Origin: Lunatimonas lonarensis
GTDB lineage: Bacteria; Bacteroidota; Bacteroidia; Cytophagales; Cyclobacteriaceae
Direction: 5' to 3'
Length of the DNA: 58,599 nt
Assembly: GCF_000390185.1 (NCBI RefSeq)
Contig: NZ_AQHR01000010.1
Span: 1-58,599 of the forward strand
Within the stretch, counting starts at the first letter, position 1; every line of letters starts with the position of its first letter. Shown one piece after another: positions 25,019 through 34,456 of the stretch. The position numbers and the translations under genes were made by a program. Below the pieces are notes generated by a model that saw only the letters and a list, made by a program, of their open reading frames with translations, ran no database searches and had not been told where the DNA came from.

Positions 25019-25876
25019 TCACCTTTCGATTTTGAAAAACCTTGAGGAAGGATGCTGTATTCCGGAGGGAACCACTGGAGTCCACGTAACCCCGCGATCC
25101 ATGGAGGTTGATTCCCCAATTCCATACTTGGTTCGAATCAGCATCCATAGGGATCTATCCTTTCGTTCAACAATCATGTGCTCATCGTAAGCACGCACAT
25201 CATCTGGTACGGAGGCCCCGCCACGCACATGCCAGGATTGCCCGTCATCTGAAGAGACCACCATTCGGGCATTTTCCTTTTCCATTTTCCAAAATGAAAC
25301 CGGAAGCACCCACTCTCCTGTAGACAAAACAAGGGGTTTACACATCATCACCCCATCGGCAAGGCGCTTTGGTTCGCCCCATACCGAAAGGGGGGCTTCG
25401 GGATCTTCTATTTCCAAGGCCCAAACACCCGCTGCTGTTCCCTCTGTGACCAACGCCCAGGTGCCTCCGGTTCTAGCGGAAGCTTGCGCCCAAAAAACCC
25501 GGATCTTCCCGTCCGGAGCCAGCCAAATCTCCGGATCATAAGCCCGCACCGGCCCCGGGCCATCCGGATCAATGACCAGCACTTCTTCCCAGCTTTTACC
25601 CAAATCCCCACTCGTCGCCAACACTACGTAGTTATTTAGATCCTCTCCGGGAGTTATCCCTGCGTACCATACCGCCCACAGACGCCCTTTCGGACTTACT
25701 GCCAGACTGGATATCCCGCTAAACTTTCGGGTCTCAACAGCATGTTGCCGGGCAATATCCGCACCCACTATAAGCCGGGGCGGATTCAGTTCAAGGGGAC
25801 TTGTTTGAGCGATCGCCTCTGGAAAATACGGACAAAAGACAAAAAGCAATCCGGCAAGCAGTCTAATATTGTTCAT
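25019..25876 (-). CDS. Sialidase/BNR-repeat protein, 3' truncated
   Basis: A 285-residue exo-sialidase-like beta-propeller with signal peptide ending EAIAQ. Three Asp-boxes are visible: SGDLGKSWEE near 90, SSDDGQSWHV near 209 and SMDRGVTWTP near 257. A conserved GIQHPSSRFF motif follows and then the frame stops after KIER. Intact relatives continue about 100 residues with the last propeller blades, so the C-terminus is lost. The junction lies only 28 bp from the stop of the convergent sulfatase. The protein is probably inactive or unstable. Confidence 0.8.
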   Translation of the reverse strand: MNNIRLLAGLLFVFCPYFPEAIAQTSPLELNPPRLIVGADIARQHAVETRKFSGISSLAVSPKGRLWAVWYAGITPGEDLNNYVVLATSGDLGKSWEEVLVIDPDGPGPVRAYDPEIWLAPDGKIRVFWAQASARTGGTWALVTEGTAAGVWALEIEDPEAPLSVWGEPKRLADGVMMCKPLVLSTGEWVLPVSFWKMEKENARMVVSSDDGQSWHVRGGASVPDDVRAYDEHMIVERKDRSLWMLIRTKYGIGESTSMDRGVTWTPVVPSGIQHPSSRFFKIER

Positions 25877-25982
25877 AAGGTATTGTTTAATTTTCCTCTA
25901 CATCACTCCCCCATAAAGCAAAATGGCGTATTTTTAGTGTAAATTAACGATTCGGCAGACAAAAGGCAACCCTAAATATACC

Positions 25983-28022
25983 ATGATAAAGTTCTCTGAT
26001 CAACTTAACAAAAAAATTGTCCTATCCTTGTTTACCAAGTCGACCGGTAGGAGACTGCGAAACCCGCACCTTACCATGGCTCAGCCGACCAGGTTGGTGG
26101 CAGCTTTTGTACTGGTAGTTTGCTTCCCATTATTTCTGAACGCGCAAAATACCGTAAGCCCGGGGGAATTCATCGTCGAACCGCCCACGTTGATTAATCT
26201 TGGATTTGAATGGTATATCGAGGGCGACGAAAACCGGAATGCAAGGGTAAAGGTCGAGTATAGAATTGCTGGATCGGGCAGCGAATGGAAAAAAGGAATG
26301 CCCCTCCTTCGGATCGGCGGAGAACATATCGAAAGAGCTGGAATCGATTACACCACTCCTGACATGTTTGCAGGAAGCATATTGGATCTTGCCGAAAACA
26401 CATCCTATGAAGCCCGTTTTACCTTGGAAGATCCCGACGGCGTTGAAGGGGAGGCGGTAAAAACAGTGACCGTTTCCACACGCGCCGAGCCGAAGGCTGC
26501 CACCGGGGGCAGGGTCAGGCATGTATACCCACAGTATTATACAGGGGAAAAAGAGGAACCGCATTACCCCGGCCTTGTTTCGGCTTATGGCGGCTCAACC
26601 AACACCAAGGGGGATTGGAACGTCGTAGCAGAGGATGTGGTGCAGCCCGGGGATATTATCAAAATACACGGGGGGCTATATCAAGGGAACCTGCTCAACT
26701 ACCCTGATTGGCATAATATACCCTTTGACGGAACCTATTTTTTCACCGCAAAAGGCACTGCTGAACGGCCGATCGTCATCGAGGCAGCCGGCGATGGGGA
26801 GGTGATCTTTGATGGAGCAGGAGCTGCCATTTTATTTAATGTCATGGCCTCCGAGCATCATATCTTTCAAGGGCTTACCTTTCGGAATGTCGGCAGAGTC
26901 TTCGAAGCCGGCAGGAAACACTTGGCAGGAGCTACTGACCTAACGGTACGAAATTGCCGTTTTGAAAATGTAGGGGAGGGCATCGTAACCGAATACGCCG
27001 GCTCAAAAAACTTCCTTATCCAAGATAACGTCCTCATCGGGCGCGACGATCGCTATCGATTATACGGTTGGCAGGCCCACCGGGAAGGACTGATTCCCTA
27101 TGGAACGCACCTGCTCGATTCCTACTACGGCATCAAGGTTTACGGATCCGGGCACGTAATTGCCTACAATTCGATCGCTTTCTTCCACGATGCCATTGGC
27201 ATTTCGACCTATGGTACCCCCGAAAAAGAGCAGGAGCTAAAGGCTGTGTCGATTGATATTTACAACAATGATCTACACCTCCTGGTCGACGACTTTATCG
27301 AGGCGGATGGCGGAGTGCACAACATCCGGGTGATGCGGAACCGGGGAGTAAACTCTGCCGGCAGCGGGATAAGCGCTCAACCCGTCTTTGGGGGGCCTGC
27401 CTACTACATCCGAAATGTGCTCTACCACATCGTACGAGGAGCTCTCAAGATTCACGGAGGAGTGCCTGGCCTGATTGCCTACCATAACACCTTCATCGCC
27501 GAAAACAACGCCGGGAGCGTGCACCCAAATTCAAATTACCGCAATAATCTGTTTCTGGGAGCAGATGGACCGACCATCATCGCTGCTTTCCCTTATACAA
27601 CGCCGTATTCCGTAGCGGATTACAACGGGTACCGGCCCAATCGGGGACCGGACAGCCCGGAAAATCAATTTGTATGGTTATCTCCTGCAGGCGAGCGAGT
27701 GGGATTTAAGACATTGCCGGATCTGCGCAAAGCGAGCGGTCTGGAGGCACACGGTATAATTGTCGATTATGATATTTTTGAAGGTCTTAAGATGCCGATC
27801 AAAGCCCCTGGAGAGGACCGACCCGGCCCCGTGTACCACGCGGTAGACCTGAATTTCAAACTCAATCCCAAAGCAAATGCCGTGAACGCAGGCGTGCTTA
27901 TTCCCAATGTAAATGATCTATACACCGGAAATGCACCTGATTTGGGTGCCCTGGAAGTCGGGCTACCGGAACCCATTTACGGTGCCCGGAGCGAAATCAA
28001 CAATCAGCCATTTTACAGGTAG
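25983..28022 (+). CDS. Secreted right-handed beta-helix protein with N-terminal Fn3-like domain
   Basis: A 679-residue protein. An ATG at 26076 begins the signal peptide (MAQPTRLVAAFVLVVCFPLF, cleaved after LNAQ); starts upstream add a basic leader. Residues about 50-175 form a fibronectin-III-like sandwich, and from 200 to the end there is a parallel beta-helix with pectate-lyase-like rungs (FQGLTFRNVGRVF, LTVRNCRFENVG, NFLIQDNVLIG). It is most likely a polysaccharide lyase, or a binding protein if the catalytic acid is missing. It stands between the sialidase (divergent, 106 bp) and a convergent sulfatase. Confidence 0.8.
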   Translation: MIKFSDQLNKKIVLSLFTKSTGRRLRNPHLTMAQPTRLVAAFVLVVCFPLFLNAQNTVSPGEFIVEPPTLINLGFEWYIEGDENRNARVKVEYRIAGSGSEWKKGMPLLRIGGEHIERAGIDYTTPDMFAGSILDLAENTSYEARFTLEDPDGVEGEAVKTVTVSTRAEPKAATGGRVRHVYPQYYTGEKEEPHYPGLVSAYGGSTNTKGDWNVVAEDVVQPGDIIKIHGGLYQGNLLNYPDWHNIPFDGTYFFTAKGTAERPIVIEAAGDGEVIFDGAGAAILFNVMASEHHIFQGLTFRNVGRVFEAGRKHLAGATDLTVRNCRFENVGEGIVTEYAGSKNFLIQDNVLIGRDDRYRLYGWQAHREGLIPYGTHLLDSYYGIKVYGSGHVIAYNSIAFFHDAIGISTYGTPEKEQELKAVSIDIYNNDLHLLVDDFIEADGGVHNIRVMRNRGVNSAGSGISAQPVFGGPAYYIRNVLYHIVRGALKIHGGVPGLIAYHNTFIAENNAGSVHPNSNYRNNLFLGADGPTIIAAFPYTTPYSVADYNGYRPNRGPDSPENQFVWLSPAGERVGFKTLPDLRKASGLEAHGIIVDYDIFEGLKMPIKAPGEDRPGPVYHAVDLNFKLNPKANAVNAGVLIPNVNDLYTGNAPDLGALEVGLPEPIYGARSEINNQPFYR

Positions 28023-28149
28023 TTTTCTCTTAGGTGGCGGCAATGCATTGTTTTAACCATTCGGAACAAACTAGATGGATGAGCGATTCTGCTCGCTGTG
28101 ATAAAAAAGGCAAACCTACCCAGGCGTTGACCATTGGCAGATCATTCTG

Positions 28150-29577
28150 TTAGTTGACCACTAGCTCGTTGAGTAACTTTCGATGAAATTCATCCTCATA
28201 CAGCGGATTGGGCTCATTTGGGACGGGGGCATCAACCTGCCTTCTCCAGGCATGGAGTGCTGTTTTCAGTTGATCTCCTACTTCGGGGTGGGTATTTATC
28301 AGATTTTGGGTTTCTCCGGGATCCTGCTGCAGGTCATAAAGCTCGTATCCGTCGTCCTCAAAATAGTGGTGCAACTTCCACTTGCCCTTCCTGATAACCG
28401 ATCCAGGTCGGGTTCTGAAAAGCGGATCCCTACCCCCATCTTCCTTGGGATTATACGCCTCGAGGTAGATGGGAAAATGCCAGTAGAGCGACCGTTCGTC
28501 CATTTCTTGTTGGGCAAACAGGGGTGAAAGGTCTATACCATCCAGAGTTTCGCTGGCCTCGCGGTCTTTTCCTTTGATGATATTTTTGATTGTCGGATAA
28601 AAGTCCATGTGGGTGACCGGAACATAGGATGTGGTGCCCGCGTTAATTTTTCCGGGCCAACGGATAACCAACGGTACCCGGATGCCTCCTTCGTAATAGG
28701 AGCCCTTTCCTGCCCGTAATGGCGTCTGATGGGAAATATCCCGGATGCCCCCATTGTCTGAGGTGAAGATAACGAGCGTTTTCTCAGCAAGGCCCCATTC
28801 ATCCACCGCTGTCATTAGCCTGCCCACATTTTCATCTACGGAAGCCACCATGGCGGCGTAATCTGCCCGCTCCTGCCCTTCGGTTCCCGGTTTATCTTTA
28901 AATTTCTCAATGAGGTTCTTCTTGCCCATGATGGGCGTATGCACCGAATAAAAGGGGAGGTATAGGAAAAAAGGTTCTTTCCTATTTTGGTTTAAGAAAG
29001 CAATGGCTTCGTCGGTCAGTCGGTCTGTCAGGTACTCCCCTTCCGCGCCAGCCTCGATAAAATCAATTTTATAGGGGCTGAAATACCCCCCACTCCCCGG
29101 ATTACCCCTCTGACTACCACCTACATTTACATGGAAGCCGTGTTGCAAGGGATCCTCGTTGATATGCCATTTTCCAAATGTGCCGTTCGTATACCCGTTA
29201 TCCCAAAGCATCTCAGCCAAGGTATAGATCGAATCCGCCAAGAATTCCTGGTTGGGTGTGGGAATAATCCTACGGGTCTTTGCTTCCCCCCTTTCCGAAC
29301 TACCCACCGTATATACCCGGTGTTTGGGGGTGTTCATCCCACTCATCAATGAAGCCCTACTGGGGGCACAGTTGGCCGCCGCGGCGTAGGCATAGTAAAA
29401 CACCATACCTTGCGCGGCCAATTTATCCAGGTTTGGGGTTTCATAGTAATCACTGCCCATAAAACCCACATCCCGCCAGCCAAGATCATCGACGTTAATT
29501 AGGATAATGTTGGGCTTATTTTCTTCGCCACAGGACAGTAGCAGTGGCAAAAAAAGGAGTAGAAAGATCGGTTTCAT
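28150..29577 (-). CDS. S1 arylsulfatase-like lipoprotein
   Basis: A 475-residue sulfatase. The lipobox LLLSC gives Cys16. NVDDLGW is at 28-34 and the formylglycine motif is C70-A-P-S-R, with TSDNGG further on. It is close in layout to the sulfatase at 23479-24990 (both show 'ANCAPSR' and a 'PKH' or 'PRH' segment), so the two are probably related by duplication within the cluster. The C-terminus (DAPVPNEPNPLYEDEF) is intact. Upstream (29578-30054) comes a repeat flank, not another gene. Confidence 0.9.
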   Translation of the reverse strand: MKPIFLLLFLPLLLSCGEENKPNIILINVDDLGWRDVGFMGSDYYETPNLDKLAAQGMVFYYAYAAAANCAPSRASLMSGMNTPKHRVYTVGSSERGEAKTRRIIPTPNQEFLADSIYTLAEMLWDNGYTNGTFGKWHINEDPLQHGFHVNVGGSQRGNPGSGGYFSPYKIDFIEAGAEGEYLTDRLTDEAIAFLNQNRKEPFFLYLPFYSVHTPIMGKKNLIEKFKDKPGTEGQERADYAAMVASVDENVGRLMTAVDEWGLAEKTLVIFTSDNGGIRDISHQTPLRAGKGSYYEGGIRVPLVIRWPGKINAGTTSYVPVTHMDFYPTIKNIIKGKDREASETLDGIDLSPLFAQQEMDERSLYWHFPIYLEAYNPKEDGGRDPLFRTRPGSVIRKGKWKLHHYFEDDGYELYDLQQDPGETQNLINTHPEVGDQLKTALHAWRRQVDAPVPNEPNPLYEDEFHRKLLNELVVN

Positions 29578-30054
29578 GGTGTGGTTGGTCTTTTTATCCC
29601 ATTACCTGCCAAATCTCTTGATGCATTTCATGGGGAATCTATCGGTAGGTCAAGGTTGGATACGTGTAAATATACCCCTTCAACCTTAGTAAGCCTACAT
29701 GTGAAAGTAGATATCTTCGATACCCTAACTCAGCCCCTAAAAGGACCAGGCTGAGACTACCGCTTTTTTCTGGAATTTTTCACTCGATAAGTGACAGGGT
29801 GATCTATTCCTTGGCACCGGCTGCCCACCGGATCATCCGTATCAAGTGCTGCTCACCAAACGGTGTTTCCAAGGGACGCAGGTCATGCCCGATCATGGTG
29901 TAGGCAAAGCGGGATGGTAAGGTTGCGGGTAACTGTATAGTAGTTTGGTTGAATTGATGAAATATCACTGATGGGTAAATTTTCTTCCATCAATCAGAAA
30001 TGTACAATGGGAAACTGTATTGGACATGAATGAAATTTTACCGAGATTTACAAT
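29578..30054. other. Intergenic, contains repeat flank of an inserted module
   Basis: 477 bp between the sulfatase and the DUF433 gene. It holds the duplicated 3' end of the double-ThuA gene (29745-29911). No other gene is evident. Confidence 0.5.
29745..29911 (-). pseudogene. Duplicated 3' end of ThuA gene (direct repeat copy 1)
   Basis: 167 bp matching 30838-31004 with six mismatches by my count, offset 1093. On the minus strand it covers the last ~34 codons of the ThuA gene (FAYTMIGHDLRPLETPF and on) and some downstream bases. It lies on the far side of the DUF433/DUF5615 module, so that module is bracketed by copies of one host gene end. Confidence 0.9.
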
Positions 30055-30282
30055 ATGGAACATTTTTCATCCCATATTGTAATTGATCCGAATATACGTT
30101 TCGGCAAGCCTTGTATCAAGGGTACGCGTATTGCGGTTGTTGATATACTTCAATGGCTGGCTTCAGGAATGAGCAAAGACGAAATTCTTGAAGATTTTCC
30201 GATATTAAAAGAAGAGCACATCCTAGCAGCGCTTGCATTTGCCGCTAATCGGGAAGCGTTTATCAAAATCGTGGCGGCATAG
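30055..30282 (+). CDS. DUF433 antitoxin-like protein
   Basis: A 75-residue DUF433 protein (VIDPNIRFGKPCIKGTRIAVVDI followed by GMSKDEILEDFPIL, a winged-helix-like fold). The family is usually the antitoxin or DNA-binding partner of a DUF5615 PIN-like toxin. The partner gene begins 2 bp after its stop, so they form one unit. No other defence gene is nearby. The pair lies between the two copies of the ThuA 3' end. Confidence 0.85.
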   Translation: MEHFSSHIVIDPNIRFGKPCIKGTRIAVVDILQWLASGMSKDEILEDFPILKEEHILAALAFAANREAFIKIVAA

Positions 30283-30283
30283 C

Positions 30284-30619
30284 ATGAAATTGCTTTTGGA
30301 CGCAAACATGTCTTGGCGTTTGTCACGCAAGCTCAGCTCCCATTTTGAAGATTGTTTCCATGTGGACAATATCGGTCTTGCAATGCCAGCTAAAGACCTT
30401 GATATTTGGAAATATGCCTTAATCAACGATTTGATAATCGTTAGCAATGATATTGACTTTTTAAACCTTGCCAACTCAAGAGGTTTTCCACCTAAAGTGG
30501 TTTTATTAAGAACCGGCAATCAAAGTAATGCTTATTTGGAGCATTTGCTGGTCAAACACAAAAAAGATATCGGAGAGCTGTATTCTTCGACAGAGTACGG
30601 CTTTCTTGAAATCGTATGA
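30284..30619 (+). CDS. DUF5615 PIN-like toxin candidate
   Basis: A 111-residue PIN-like protein. It begins MKLLLDANMSWRLSRKL with the first acidic residue (LDAN), then SNDIDFLNLA with the Asp pair, matching the catalytic acids of DUF5615, a PIN-domain RNase branch. I take the ATG at 30284; an in-frame ATG 17 codons upstream overlaps the antitoxin gene. Together with DUF433 it forms a plausible type II toxin-antitoxin pair with no other known function. Metal-site residues seem complete. Confidence 0.85.
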   Translation: MKLLLDANMSWRLSRKLSSHFEDCFHVDNIGLAMPAKDLDIWKYALINDLIIVSNDIDFLNLANSRGFPPKVVLLRTGNQSNAYLEHLLVKHKKDIGELYSSTEYGFLEIV

Positions 30620-30837
30620 AAATCCGGGATTCCAACAATCTAATGTACGATAGGAAACCGCTCATCTACAGGAAGTAATGTCATTACCGGAACGGCATGA
30701 ATTCATACGTATACCACAGCATGGCAGTTTGGTGAACCTGTAGGAAACAGAGATCAATGTGCTTATTGGCCCGACCGTAAGTAACCATACTTATAAAGTC
30801 AGTTATCTTCCAACACTACCCTTTGCCTAGTAGAAGT

Positions 30838-31004
30838 ACCAGGCTGAGACTACCGCTTTTTTCTGAAATTTTCCACTCGATAAGTGACAAGGTGACCTAT
30901 TCCGTGGCACCGGCTGCCCACCGGATCATCCGTATCAAGTGCTGCTCCCCAAACGGTGTTTCCAAGGGACGCAGGTCATGCCCGATCATGGTGTAGGCAA
31001 AGCG
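30838..31004. repeat. 167-bp direct repeat copy 2
   Basis: The inner copy of the ThuA 3' end repeat, matching 29745-29911. The two copies bracket the DUF433/DUF5615 pair and 926 bp of intervening sequence. Confidence 0.9.
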
Positions 31005-32615
31005 ACCGCCTTCAAACTCCCGAATCCACGCCATCGGATGGTCCTCACCCATCGGTTTTCCCCCACTTTTTTTGAACTGAGGCCGGACAGGATCGTAGGT
31101 AGTTTCATCCAGGGTCAACAGGATCGTCACTCCGGGAAGGTCGCGCACACTGCGCTTGAAGTTCAGCCAATCCCCATCTATTGTGAACGTTTCCGGCAAC
31201 CCCTGCACCAGCCAATGACTTTTTACAGCGGGATCGACCATCACCCGGGCGGGAACATACTCCGAATCACTATCAAAATCAGTCCCAAATAGCTGGCTAT
31301 ACCAATCCCAGGTGTCGTGATGGACACCGGCAGCATGCATGGCCACCAATCCCTTGCCCGACCTGTACCACCTAATAAACGCCTCCTGCTGCGCAGCATT
31401 CAGGGACTTGCCAATATCGGTGGTACTGATAAACAGTACTACATCGTACGTGGCGAGCTTCGCGTCGGTAAAATCTTCGGCATCTTCGGTGACGTCTACT
31501 TCAAAGCCATACACACCACCTAAGTGTACCAGGTGGTCGTTGATCATGGGGATGGCCGGGTGCCGGTACCAGGAAGTTTTGGAGAACACCAACATCCTTT
31601 TGGGTAGTCCTTTCATGGTCTTGATTTCGGCCTCAGCCTGTACCTGGCTACCCAGGTAGAGGCTGGCATTTTCCAGGATCCTCAGCGGCTCGGGCTCGGT
31701 AAAGACCCGATACGTTTCGTGGCCGGGGCGGAAGTAGAAAACCTGTCCGCGGCCCAGTCTCCATATTATACCACTACGGAAGTGCTCTCCCCCAGTCCAG
31801 GTCTCACGCAAAATCACCTCATCGGGCTCCGGAACATGGAAGGGCTCGTCATACATCTCTGTTTCAGGTATCGTAAACGTGGCCGGAAGGTCTTGTGCGA
31901 TTGGATGTTCGGGGAGCAGCACCCGCACCGTACTCGGTTGCTTCGGCGTGCAGCAGGCCGGAAAAACGCTGGTAGGCCGCTCCAGCAACACATGCCAATG
32001 GCCGTTTGGTAACTTTTCAAGTCGGGTATCAAATCGGGGACTCTCCCGGCGGCTTGGCATCACATTACTTCGCCACTGAATGAACTCCGGAACTACCTTA
32101 TCCCGTTCTCCAAAGGGCAACATGTTAACCACATCCTGTATTGCCCGCTCCTCCATCGCGATATGGAATGGTAGTGACCAATGCGCCGAATGCAGTGCAA
32201 TAAGCGAAAGCCTTCCCTCCTTGACCCGGTCCACGATCGCTTGGGCCGTTTCCACGGCTATCTCCTGATGCCTCACATGGCCCCACCAGATAAGGACATC
32301 TGCCTCGTCAAGCAACTCCTTGGAGAGCCCCTGTTCGGGCTGATTGATATTGGCCGAGGTTACGCGCAGGGCTGGGTTTTGCCGCAGGTGCTGCGCCAGG
32401 TGGTTGCCCAGAAAATCTGGATACACTTCCCGCTGCTCAGGCTGCTGTTCATCCCATACCAGTACCCGAATGGGCTTTGATTGGGCAAACAGGCTGGCAG
32501 GGCAGCTGAAAAAGACAAGCACCCCAAAAAAAAGGCTAAAGCGCAAAAGACAGGTTAGAGAATCGTTGCATAGTGCCGGTATATAGGCGTGTGGAAAGGC
32601 AGCTAGTCTGGGCAT
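30897..32615 (-). CDS. Secreted double ThuA-domain protein
   Basis: About 570 residues from the ATG at 32615, which gives a signal peptide (the hydrophobic run LFFGVLVFFSCPASLF, cleaved after FAQ). An upstream ATG at 32705 would add 30 charged residues. It contains two ThuA-like domains of the class I glutamine amidotransferase-like fold: one at about 80-330 (VLVWDEQQPEQREVYPDF) and one after 330 (MLVFSKTSWYRHPAI, GLVAMHAAGVHHDTWDW, YTMIGHD). ThuA proteins are linked to sugar metabolism but have no settled reaction. Two fused copies in one chain are less common. Its last codons are duplicated at 29745-29911. Confidence 0.85.
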   Translation of the reverse strand: MPRLAAFPHAYIPALCNDSLTCLLRFSLFFGVLVFFSCPASLFAQSKPIRVLVWDEQQPEQREVYPDFLGNHLAQHLRQNPALRVTSANINQPEQGLSKELLDEADVLIWWGHVRHQEIAVETAQAIVDRVKEGRLSLIALHSAHWSLPFHIAMEERAIQDVVNMLPFGERDKVVPEFIQWRSNVMPSRRESPRFDTRLEKLPNGHWHVLLERPTSVFPACCTPKQPSTVRVLLPEHPIAQDLPATFTIPETEMYDEPFHVPEPDEVILRETWTGGEHFRSGIIWRLGRGQVFYFRPGHETYRVFTEPEPLRILENASLYLGSQVQAEAEIKTMKGLPKRMLVFSKTSWYRHPAIPMINDHLVHLGGVYGFEVDVTEDAEDFTDAKLATYDVVLFISTTDIGKSLNAAQQEAFIRWYRSGKGLVAMHAAGVHHDTWDWYSQLFGTDFDSDSEYVPARVMVDPAVKSHWLVQGLPETFTIDGDWLNFKRSVRDLPGVTILLTLDETTYDPVRPQFKKSGGKPMGEDHPMAWIREFEGGRFAYTMIGHDLRPLETPFGEQHLIRMIRWAAGATE

Positions 32616-32923
32616 ATTTTCTTTTCTTGATTTTTTAGGTTCATTATTATCTAATCCTATTTCTACTTTTTGGGCATCTTTGCGAATCAGCGGAAAGTGC
32701 TCCAATACGCCAGCGCACCAACTCTCCCAAATCCTCTCCTATCCACTACCTACCACGATGCCCCTCTGTGTGCGCAAAAAAATGGCTACCGCATCTCCAT
32801 TCCCCTCCTGCTGGCAGTCAAGATACTGATTTTACCAGTTAATCGCATGGATATACCCGCTTTCATGCGCTACCGACACCTTCAAATGCCGGATTTTTAC
32901 ACGTTCGGAAAGTTATCCGGTAC

Positions 32924-34255
32924 CTACGGTATCATCACTTCCCAATATCGGGTTCGTTTGGAAGTACCCTGTCTGCCTTCTACTTCCAGCGTGATGACCT
33001 TTCTGACCCCCCTTTTTTCAAAGCGATGGATCGGGTTTTGTTCGTTGGACCATTCGCCATCTCCAAAATCCCAGCTCCATTTCTCGATTGCGCCAATAGA
33101 CTCGTCTTTAAAAGCCACTAATCCCCTATCCTTGTCAATCACTTCAAAAGTCCAATCCGCTTTGATTGGTGGCAGAAACTGCGCTTCCAAGGGCATTAAT
33201 CTAAAGGCACATAAATAAGAGGCATCGCTGACCATTCTGACATCATGGGAGAGATTAACATGGCCTTCCCTTTTTCCCCCGTCAAAGTCCAAGATCGACC
33301 AGGAAAGGCCAATGACTTTGTTTTCCCATAAGTTGGATTCGATTGCCCGTTCAGGCCCGTCGTGGGGTGCATAATCATAGGGAGTGATCCACCCTTCCAA
33401 TCGCAGCGTGCCACTTTCGCCATGGTTAAAATCAAAGTCGTAGGCGCAATTTGCCCTGGGGAACTCGGAAATCCAGGGTTGGCTACCCCACACCAGCACC
33501 CATGCATTGTTTACGGGCGGGGTGAAAATATGGTAGTTTTGGGCGTGAACGCCGCTAAAATTTAGATGATTTTCGATATAGGCATCGGATTGGGGCTCCC
33601 ATTTCAAGTCGTTTCGATCGTACAGAGGGTTATAAATAAATGGCCCACCGGAAAGGTCACCATCCACCACGAGCTCAAATATATCGTTTAGGTAACCCTC
33701 TGGATTGAACCGCTCGAAATCCCAAAAATCATCATAGGCCTCATACTTAAAGTAAAGACGATTCATCCCCTTTACCCAACCTATGGTCACCTTTACGTCC
33801 AGATCTTCGGGAGAAATGTCGGTTCCCATGCCATCCTCAGTATCGTTCAATTCATCGGTACCATAGGTGTAATCCTTCGGAACGATCTCCCAGTCACTAA
33901 AATCCCCATCGATTCTTGGCATTTGATCGGTAGGGAACTGAAAAATTTTGAATAGCCTCCCCTCTCTTGCGGTTTTATAGGTTGTGGAGGTTTGGCCGGT
34001 TGCGTTGGAGATAGGTCCGAGTAAGCACAGAACCAAAAAAAACAATACAGTTTGGCATTTGCTGAATTCCAAGATATTAAACCTCCCAATAAAATCAATG
34101 TTCCTCCTGCCCAACCTTTGATACCCAACGGCTGAAAGGGTCGAGCAATTTTCAGAAGAGGTCTCAAGAACTGCAAACGCAAGCTGGCCCTGACTGATGC
34201 ATTCGCTCTTCGGTACACGCCCTTTTTTGGTGTTCTTTCGCATAAAACCCTCCAC
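32924..34255 (-). CDS. Secreted CBM9-like and PKD-domain protein
   Basis: A 443-residue frame. The signal peptide (VLFFLVLCLLGPISNATGQ) lies near residues 70-88, too far from the ATG. An in-frame TTG at 34072 with GGGAGG upstream gives a normal N-terminus and may be the true start. The next part (about 100-350) resembles a CBM9-type carbohydrate-binding fold (IDGDFSDWEI, LYFKYEAYDDFWDFE). The end is a PKD domain (WSWDFGDGEWSNEQNPIHRF). It probably binds the target glycan at the surface. It is encoded between the ThuA and PhoD genes in the same direction. Confidence 0.75.
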   Translation of the reverse strand: MEGFMRKNTKKGRVPKSECISQGQLAFAVLETSSENCSTLSAVGYQRLGRRNIDFIGRFNILEFSKCQTVLFFLVLCLLGPISNATGQTSTTYKTAREGRLFKIFQFPTDQMPRIDGDFSDWEIVPKDYTYGTDELNDTEDGMGTDISPEDLDVKVTIGWVKGMNRLYFKYEAYDDFWDFERFNPEGYLNDIFELVVDGDLSGGPFIYNPLYDRNDLKWEPQSDAYIENHLNFSGVHAQNYHIFTPPVNNAWVLVWGSQPWISEFPRANCAYDFDFNHGESGTLRLEGWITPYDYAPHDGPERAIESNLWENKVIGLSWSILDFDGGKREGHVNLSHDVRMVSDASYLCAFRLMPLEAQFLPPIKADWTFEVIDKDRGLVAFKDESIGAIEKWSWDFGDGEWSNEQNPIHRFEKRGVRKVITLEVEGRQGTSKRTRYWEVMIP

Positions 34256-34378
34256 TTATTAGTTCTCAAAATGGGAAAAAATCTCGTAAATTCCGATTCA
34301 TGAGTCTATTTTATCTTTTATCGGCAGAACTTGGAGAAAACCCGTTTACCCATTGCTCACCTACTTCATAAAACGAAT

Positions 34379-34410
34379 AAAGGCCCTCCAAGAGTAGTTG
34401 GAAGGCCTTT
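34379..34410. terminator. Terminator behind the PhoD gene
   Basis: A hairpin with AAAGGCC-TCCAA pairing with TTGGA-GGCCTTT, with T-rich flanks. It is placed 47 bp past the stop of the phosphatase gene on its transcribed side and separates it from the CBM9/PKD gene. Confidence 0.75.
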
Positions 34411-34456
34411 GGTTAGGTTTGGGATTAGATGTATAGTCGGATCTATGCCCTTCCCA

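Noticed and set aside
32670..33218. A 182-codon plus-strand ORF across the ThuA upstream gap
   Set aside because: It overlaps the PKD end of the CBM9 gene in antisense and shows no domain.
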